Shown: positions 59,435 through 64,000 of the stretch, in pieces
How positions within the stretch are numbered: the first letter of the stretch is position 1
How the letters are laid out: the number at the start of each line of letters is the position of its first letter
Source: Cystobacter fuscus DSM 2262
GTDB taxonomy: Bacteria > Myxococcota > Myxococcia > Myxococcales > Myxococcaceae
Reading direction: 5' to 3'
Assembly: GCF_000335475.2 (NCBI RefSeq)
Contig: NZ_ANAH02000007.1
Location: 310,001-374,000 of the forward strand
DNA: 64,000 nucleotides
Notes under the pieces: model-generated
What the model saw: the letters and a program-made list of their open reading frames with translations, nothing else
Databases searched by the model: none
What the model was told of the DNA's origin: nothing
Made by a program: the position numbers and the translations under genes

Positions 59435-59836
59435 TCACCACGCGAAGCGCCTGCGGCCGAACGGCTTGTCTTCCTTGAGGAAGCGGCGCACGAGCTGCTT
59501 GCCAATCGTCATGAGGAAGAGGCCCACCAACACCTGGGCCCCCAGGACGATGCGGTTGACATCCACCGCCGGCATCCACTGCACCTTTCCATTCCTCACG
59601 ATGAAGGCGCCAGCAGGCCGGGCATTCAGGCCAACGCCAAGGCCGTAGCCCTTGGCAGTTTTCTCCTCTGCCTGCGCTCCCTCGGTGGCAGGGCCCTCGC
59701 CCCCACCACCACCCCCTCCGCCTCTTACCCAGGCTGCGGGGACCAGGGTCACTTCGCCTTGTTGAATGGGTTCTCCGAAAACGCGCCGAACGGAGAAGGA
59801 ATCACGTGCCCTGTCGATGACCTCGTTGACGTCCAT
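59435..59836 (-). CDS. GerW/YtfJ-family protein with C-terminal membrane segment
   Basis: 133 residues from the ATG at 59836. VNEVIDRARDSFSVRRVFGEPIQQGEVTLVPAAWVRGGGGGGGG is followed by GYGLGVGLNARPAGAFIVRNGKVQWMPAVDVNRIVLGAQVLVGLFLMTIGKQLVRRFL. The strand pattern V-x-G-x-P-I-x-x-G-x-x-x-I/L-x-P, then the glycine loop and A-x-P-x-A-F-x-V-x-x-G, is the GerW (YtfJ) family, known from spores of firmicutes but widespread elsewhere. A membrane segment near the end is an addition. Confidence 0.85.
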   Translation of the reverse strand: MDVNEVIDRARDSFSVRRVFGEPIQQGEVTLVPAAWVRGGGGGGGGEGPATEGAQAEEKTAKGYGLGVGLNARPAGAFIVRNGKVQWMPAVDVNRIVLGAQVLVGLFLMTIGKQLVRRFLKEDKPFGRRRFAW

Positions 59837-60032
59837 GGTGTTACCCCACTGTTCGAGGAGGTTCCCCGCTGAGGTATGCACCCCACCGGAGGCACGACAC
59901 CTGGCGCTTGTCTGGAAGCCCTGATGAGAACGAGGGATGGACCGCTGTGCCGGATGCCAGCGCGGAATGAAGGCCGACCAGGGTGCGCTGCTGAGCCTGT
60001 CTCCCCCTCAACCGAGCCCGAGCGGTGGACGG
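59837..60032. other. Short region with no gene seen
   Basis: 196 bases between two same-strand genes. It should include the promoter of the GerW-family gene. Nothing else was recognised. Confidence 0.3.
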
Positions 60033-61049
60033 CTACAAACCTTCCCTACTCTGTTTGAGGCCCGCGACGAGCATCAGCCGTTCTTGGAATGCATTCCATC
60101 GCAGTTCCAGCGCTTCTTTGCTCAGCAGCTTCGCTTCACACGCAAGACGCTTACCGTCGAAGCGCTCGTACTCGGAGCCTTTGAGCTTCGGGTGCAGATG
60201 GATCCGGAGGAATTCAGGCTCGATCCCAAGCAGGTTCAGATCAAAGAGCGTATGGATGTCCGTGCGCAGCAGCAATCCGTTCGACGGATGATGGTCCTTC
60301 TCTCCGCGGTAGGGGTTGATATGCGCAGCCTCAAGAAGATCGGCCAGCGTGCATCCAGTCACCAGACACGTGTCTGCAAATTGCTTCCGGAGCGTGTGGC
60401 GAAAGGCTCCTTGCCCCCGGCGCCCCCAAATCTGGCGAACAACACCCTCTCGCTCATCTCTTCCGTCCGGCGCATACAACTCAGTTGATGCATCCGCAGC
60501 AATGGGGAGCACATAGCTCGGCTCCAAAGATTGCGCCGCAGCACCTTGCACCAGAACTCTGGCAGAGCCCTCCAAAAGCTCCAGGACCAACTCCTGCATG
60601 GCCATCTGCTCGTTATACCTGGGACAAGCCGCCAGGACCTGCTCCACGGGAACGTGCTCTGTCAGGGGTCGAAACGTTTTTTCGAACCAGGCAGAGTACT
60701 TCACGCACTCCTCTTCTACTGACTTGGGTACATCAAACTCGTAGCCGCAATCACAGCGATAGAGCGGACGCTTGATCTTGCGACGCTTGATGCCTGTATT
60801 GTCACAGCGTGGACAGCGATTCAGCGTCTTGAATCCCTCTTCGGTGCTGATCCAGGAGGCCCGAGCCGTCCCCAGAACGCGATGCCCATCCCGAAGGATC
60901 AGCAAATCCCCTTCGGTAATCTGCTTATGGTTGGCCACAAAGCTGTCATAGCGATAGACCGAGTGCAGCTCATCGGCGTATCCCACGTTTCCTGCATACT
61001 GGCGCTCATCACCCAGCGCGAAAACCAACCAGGCACGTCCTGTCTCCAT
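60033..61049 (-). CDS. PUA/EVE-like - zinc ribbon - HNH nuclease (probable modification-dependent restriction enzyme)
   Basis: 338 residues. Residues 1-70 (AWLVFALGDERQYAGNVGYADELHSVYRYDSFVANHKQITEGDLLILRDGHRVLGTARASWI) resemble an EVE/PUA-like domain that reads modified bases. A zinc ribbon follows (RCPRCDNTGIKRRKIKRPLYRCDCGYEF). The C-terminal HNH domain (HNH_2 type) reads RKQFADTCLVTGCTLADLLEAAHINPYRGEKDHHPSNGLLLRTDIHTLFDLNLL, with the A-H-I and N-G-L-L-L-R-x-D-x-H-x-L-F-D signature. GC content and codon use are lower than in neighbours, so the gene was probably acquired. Type IV restriction of modified phage DNA is the likely role. Confidence 0.8.
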   Translation of the reverse strand: METGRAWLVFALGDERQYAGNVGYADELHSVYRYDSFVANHKQITEGDLLILRDGHRVLGTARASWISTEEGFKTLNRCPRCDNTGIKRRKIKRPLYRCDCGYEFDVPKSVEEECVKYSAWFEKTFRPLTEHVPVEQVLAACPRYNEQMAMQELVLELLEGSARVLVQGAAAQSLEPSYVLPIAADASTELYAPDGRDEREGVVRQIWGRRGQGAFRHTLRKQFADTCLVTGCTLADLLEAAHINPYRGEKDHHPSNGLLLRTDIHTLFDLNLLGIEPEFLRIHLHPKLKGSEYERFDGKRLACEAKLLSKEALELRWNAFQERLMLVAGLKQSREGL

Positions 61050-61147
61050 GCCCGCAGTGGAGGGTCTTCGGCGCGGGACAGTGAAGGACGCACGGTATGG
61101 GGTGGAACGACCTCATCTCGGAGGACACCTGCCCCCGAGCACCCAGG

Positions 61148-62422
61148 TCATTTCTTGGGCTGTGCCTTGGCTCCCGGGCCCTTCTGGTGCGTCCGCGCGT
61201 GCCGCCCGGGGGCCTGGCCCTCGGGCTTCTTCACACCCTGGTCCTTCTGGGGCGGCCCGGGGTCGCGCTGGGCGGCCTCCCGCCGCGCCATCTCCTCCTG
61301 GAAGACCGGATCCTCGCGCGGCACCTCCTGCCGGGGAATGTTCGCGCGCATTACCCGCTCGATCTTCTCCGTCATCTGCCGGTCCTTCGACGTCACGAAC
61401 GTCGAGGCCACCCCGCTCGCCGAGGCCCGGGCCGTGCGCCCAATCCGGTGCACGTAGTCCTCCGGCGCGTGCGGCAGGTCGTAGTTGATGACGTGCCCCA
61501 CGTCCTCCACGTCCAGCCCTCGCGCCGCGATGTCCGTGGCCACCAGGCACCGGTACGTCCCGTCCCGGAACGCCTTCATCGCCTGGTTGCGCTGGTTCTG
61601 CGTCCGGTCCGCGTGCAGCACCCCACACCGGTACCCCGCCCGCTGCAGCGCCTTGTGCACCTTGTCCGCCCGCTCCTTCGTCCCCGCGAACACCAGCGCC
61701 GTCGCCTCGTCCCTCGCCAGCAGCGCGAGCAGCAGCGCCGTCTTCTCCTCGGGCTTCACCACATACAGCCGCTGCTCGGCGCGCTCGGCGGGCGTCCCAC
61801 TGCGCGTCACCTCCACCCGCACGGGCCGGTGCAGCTCCGCCGAGGCGAAGGCGCTCACGTCCGGGCTCAGCGTCGCGGAGAACAACAGCGTCTGCCTCCG
61901 GCGGGGCAGCGCCGCGAGAATCCGCTCGAGCTGCTCCTGGAAGCCCATGTCCAGCATCCGGTCCGCCTCGTCGAGCACCAGCGTGCGCAGCCGCGAGAAG
62001 TCCACCAGGCCCGACTTCAACAGGTCCACCAGCCGCCCCGGCGTGGCCAGCACCAGCGTGGGCCGCCGCTCGAGCGCCCCCGCCTGCGCCCCCATGTCCT
62101 CGCCCCCGATGACCACCACGTGCGACACCCCACGTGACTCGCCGAAGAAGCGCACCGTCTCGGAGATCTGCTGCACCAGCTCGCGCGTGGGTGCCAGCAC
62201 CAGCCCCAGCGTCCCCTCCTGACCCGCCAGGCGCTCCACCAGGGGCAGCACGTACGCGGCCGTCTTCCCCGTCCCCGTGGCCGCGCACCCGATGACGTCC
62301 CGCCCCTCGAGCGCCGGAGGAATGGCTCTCTCCTGAATGGGGGTGGGCCGCGAGAACCGGGCGCGGCGCACGGCGTCGAGCGCCTCGGGGGACAGTCCAA
62401 GCTGGTCGAAGGTGTCGGTCAC
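61148..62422 (-). CDS. DEAD-box RNA helicase (RhlE type)
   Basis: 424 residues. Motifs in order: Q motif FSRPTPIQERAIP, I ATGTGKT, Ia APTRELVQQ, Ib TPGR, II VLDEADRMLDMGF, III SATL, IV LVFAGTKERAD, V ATDIAARGLD and VI HRIGRTAR. The C-terminal ~70 residues are basic and Pro/Gln-rich (QRDPGPPQKDQGVKKPEGQAPGRHARTHQKGPGAKAQPKK), as in RhlE-like proteins that act on ribosomes and mRNA. Confidence 0.95.
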   Translation of the reverse strand: MTDTFDQLGLSPEALDAVRRARFSRPTPIQERAIPPALEGRDVIGCAATGTGKTAAYVLPLVERLAGQEGTLGLVLAPTRELVQQISETVRFFGESRGVSHVVVIGGEDMGAQAGALERRPTLVLATPGRLVDLLKSGLVDFSRLRTLVLDEADRMLDMGFQEQLERILAALPRRRQTLLFSATLSPDVSAFASAELHRPVRVEVTRSGTPAERAEQRLYVVKPEEKTALLLALLARDEATALVFAGTKERADKVHKALQRAGYRCGVLHADRTQNQRNQAMKAFRDGTYRCLVATDIAARGLDVEDVGHVINYDLPHAPEDYVHRIGRTARASASGVASTFVTSKDRQMTEKIERVMRANIPRQEVPREDPVFQEEMARREAAQRDPGPPQKDQGVKKPEGQAPGRHARTHQKGPGAKAQPKK

Positions 62423-62616
62423 CCGGCCGGGGTATCACGCCCCCCGAGGTAGGACCACCGGGCCTTTCGTCCCCCCACCCTCCGGCCGCGGCCTCCACCC
62501 CACCCTCCCCAAGCGTCCCGGCCAGGACCGCGAGTCCTCGTCCGCTCGGACGCCCAGCGCCATCCAGGCGCCTCCATTGACGCGCCCAGGAGGTGGAGTT
62601 AATCAAGACTCAGAAA
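62423..62616. other. Divergent intergenic region
   Basis: 194 bases between the helicase and TetR genes; promoters for both are expected. An AGGAGG sequence occurs at 62588-62593 but stands 23 bases before the proposed TetR ATG. Confidence 0.35.
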
Positions 62617-63240
62617 ATGAATCGGGATTCAGCGAAGAAAGCCCCCGTGCCCCGGCTGCGGGCGAGGCTGAAGGAAGCGACGACGGAGGCCATCCGCGCG
62701 GCGGCGGAGGAGGTGCTGGGCGAGCAGGGGTTCGGCGCGCGCATGGAGGACATCGCCGAGCGGGCGGGCGTGTCGGTGGGCACCCTCTACAACCACTTCG
62801 AGGATCGCACGGCACTGCTGCGCGAGCTGCTGCGCACGCGGCGCGAGGCGCTGGTGGAGAAGCTGGACGCGGTGGTCTCCGAGGTGAAGGGGCGGCCCTT
62901 CCGCGAGCAACTCCAGACGCTGCTCGCCGTGGTGTTCGCCCACTTCCGCGAGCACTCGCGATTCTTCGCCCTGGCGATGCAGTCCGAGGCCCTGCGCGGT
63001 CCGCTCGTTCCCGCCCAGGGCGGCACGATCGTGGAGCTGACGACGCGGGTGGAGCAGCTCGTGCGGCGCGGGGTGGAGGCGGGTGAGGTGCGGCGCGAGG
63101 GCTCGGAGTTCCACGCCTCGCTGCTGGTGGGAATGGTGCGCGCGCTGCTCCTGCGGGCCGCCGAGGCGAAGCGGAGCGACGAGCTCCAGCGGGGAGCGGA
63201 CGTGCTGCTCCAGGTCTTCTCGAAGGGAATCGAGGTGTAG
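62617..63240 (+). CDS. TetR/AcrR-family transcriptional repressor
   Basis: About 207 residues from the ATG at 62617; an in-frame GTG at 62593 is an alternative but overlaps AGGAGG. The HTH is ATTEAIRAAAEEVLGEQGFGARMEDIAERAGVSVGTLYNHFEDRTALLRELLRTRREALVEKLD. The remaining helices form the ligand-binding and dimer part. A dyad overlaps the start. The gene is followed by a fragment of an HlyD/EmrA-type adaptor, so it originally controlled a drug efflux operon. Confidence 0.9.
   Translation: MNRDSAKKAPVPRLRARLKEATTEAIRAAAEEVLGEQGFGARMEDIAERAGVSVGTLYNHFEDRTALLRELLRTRREALVEKLDAVVSEVKGRPFREQLQTLLAVVFAHFREHSRFFALAMQSEALRGPLVPAQGGTIVELTTRVEQLVRRGVEAGEVRREGSEFHASLLVGMVRALLLRAAEAKRSDELQRGADVLLQVFSKGIEV
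62618..62631. promoter_or_regulatory. Inverted repeat over the tetR start, likely operator
   Basis: TGAATC-GG-GATTCA is a perfect 6-bp dyad that begins one base after the A of the proposed ATG. A weaker GAGT/ACTC pair lies just upstream (62597-62612). Suited to autorepression. Confidence 0.5.
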
Positions 63241-63245
63241 CCCCC

Positions 63246-63419
63246 ATGTCTTCCGCCGCGTTGCCCGCTCCGAGCGGAGCCGTCACCGTCCAGGCGCCGC
63301 CCAACAAGTGGCTCGTCACGCAGCGCGTCCCGGTGCGTATCGCCTGGGTGAATCCCCCGCGGGAGCTGACGCCGCGCGCCGGCCTCTCCGCGGAGGTCAC
63401 CGTCCACACCTCGCCGTGA
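63246..63419 (+). pseudogene. C-terminal remnant of an HlyD/EmrA-type efflux adaptor
   Basis: A 57-codon frame: SSAALPAPSGAVTVQAPPNKWLVTQRVPVRIAWVNPPRELTPRAGLSAEVTVHTSP. The segments QRVPVRI and LTPRAGLSAEVTVHTS are the ending of EmrA/HlyD membrane fusion proteins (Q-R-V/L-P-V-R-I ... L-R-x-G-L/M-S-V-E-V-x-V/I-x-T). All upstream domains are missing, as are the pump genes. It lies 5 bases after the TetR gene that would have controlled it. Confidence 0.7.
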
Positions 63420-63421
63420 AC

Positions 63422-63463
63422 CCCACGGCCGCGCGCGGCGCCGACTCGCGCCGCGCGGCCGGG
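63422..63463. terminator. Long GC-rich terminator hairpin
   Basis: CCCCACGGCCGCGCGCGGCG at the left pairs with CGCCGCGCGGCCGGGG at the right around GACTCG-like loop bases. It lies between convergent genes. Confidence 0.75.
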
Positions 63464-63464
63464 G

Positions 63465-64000
63465 TCAGTCCTTGACGGGCGTGGCCTTGAGGGCGGCCTT
63501 GCCCTCCTTGACGTACACCTGGAAGCGCACCGTCTTGCACGCGTACTTCTGCACGAGCTGCTCGCGGTTCTTGCGCAGCTTGGCGACGAACTTGTCGTAC
63601 GTCAGTCCGTCCTGGGGCTCACCGCACTGATCGCGCGTCTGCACGAACTCGCGGAAGACCTCCTGGAAGTGCTGCTCCTCGGTCAAGGCCACCGCACCCG
63701 CGCCCGTTCCCGTTCCGAACGGAGACGTGGTGACGCCGGCCTGCTGCTGGGGCGCGTTCATCGGCGAGGCCACGCCGGGGTGGAGGCCCAGCGCGGAGGG
63801 CGGCACATTGACTTCGCCCGTCATCGGCCGGGCCGAGCGCGCGAGGAGCTCGCGCGGGATGGCCGCCACGCGCGTCGGCTCGGGAGAGCCGCCGTCCTCA
63901 TCGAAGCCACCATTCTGGCGCGCCTGGGCGGTGGCCGCGGCGAAGGGGTCCGCCGCCTGTTGCAGCGAGTAGGCCGCCGTCGGGTGGTCCTCGAAGGCGA
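63465..64000 (-). CDS. Conserved myxobacterial protein, C-terminal part (partial)
   Basis: The frame is open from the right window edge to the stop at 63465 (about 178 residues visible). The distal part reads DHPTAAYSLQQAADPFAAATAQARQNGGFDEDGGSPEPTRVAAIPREL, a disordered linker. The C-terminal domain (EEQHFQEVFREFVQTRDQCGEPQDGLTYDKFVAKLRKNREQLVQKYACKTVRFQVYVKEGKAALKATPVKD) is compact with two cysteines. I associate this domain with C-termini of myxobacterial regulatory proteins but cannot name it. The N-terminus is outside the window. Confidence 0.75.
   Translation of the reverse strand, partial: AFEDHPTAAYSLQQAADPFAAATAQARQNGGFDEDGGSPEPTRVAAIPRELLARSARPMTGEVNVPPSALGLHPGVASPMNAPQQQAGVTTSPFGTGTGAGAVALTEEQHFQEVFREFVQTRDQCGEPQDGLTYDKFVAKLRKNREQLVQKYACKTVRFQVYVKEGKAALKATPVKD

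Overview
The window is high-GC DNA from a myxobacterium of the Cystobacter/Archangium/Stigmatella kind. This is inferred from very strong third-position GC, a cysteine-rich Pal-like lipoprotein, CheW and NtrC-type regulators, a GerW-family protein, and Ser/Thr-kinase-like debris. Host genes flank an integrated temperate siphovirus of about 37 kb (3061-40176). A second, largely deleted relative lies in tandem with it (40150-41090).

Left host flank (1-3129): the end of a cheW gene, an OmpA/Pal-type lipoprotein, and an NtrC-family sigma54 activator. The prophage entered the last codons of that activator gene. The activator's presumed original 3' end is still present at 41057-41131, where it overlaps the start of a doxX gene by ATGA. 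The integration therefore separated a translationally coupled pair, and the phage supplies a substitute C-terminus for the activator.

Prophage layout: integrase and excisionase-like gene (leftward); a cargo zone (5139-10526) with a kinase-like membrane protein, small cysteine proteins, two secreted proteins in what looks like a duplicated cargo slot, and an XRE-ImmA/IrrE two-gene module; lysis-like membrane proteins (leftward, 10610-11836); small early proteins and an atypical orphan gene; then the rightward structural operon with small and large terminase, HK97-type portal, protease and capsid, connectors, tail tube, a lambda-style G/GT frameshift, tape measure and a fused baseplate/receptor-binding protein. 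Two cargo genes interrupt the structural operon: a SIR2-domain protein (21332-22531, opposite strand) and a small lipoprotein. From 40006 back to 30788 runs one tightly overlapping leftward operon: an Arr-like ADP-ribosyltransferase, a very large multi-zinc-ribbon protein, an ASCH-like protein, a Dam-type methyltransferase, a replication protein with a DnaA-N-like end and an iteron-type origin inside its gene, small DNA-binding proteins and a phage sigma factor. Eight phage genes share a short hairpin with a CCCCTTCT left arm directly before the start codon, in place of a Shine-Dalgarno sequence.

Right host flank (41128-64000): DoxX; an outer-membrane-like protein with a GDPD lipoprotein; a GMC oxidoreductase; an acyl-CoA dehydrogenase-like protein; a Hen1-Pnkp RNA-repair operon (Hen1 apparently starts at CTG); DUF5872 protein; exonuclease III; a TPR lipoprotein; and an overlapping run of PBP1A, VCBS-repeat protein, solute-binding-like protein and an NtrY-like histidine kinase. 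After these come a GerW-family protein, a compositionally foreign PUA/EVE-like-HNH nuclease, an RhlE-like helicase, a TetR regulator next to a 57-codon remnant of an HlyD/EmrA adaptor, and a partial conserved myxobacterial gene. No rRNA, tRNA or CRISPR array was seen.
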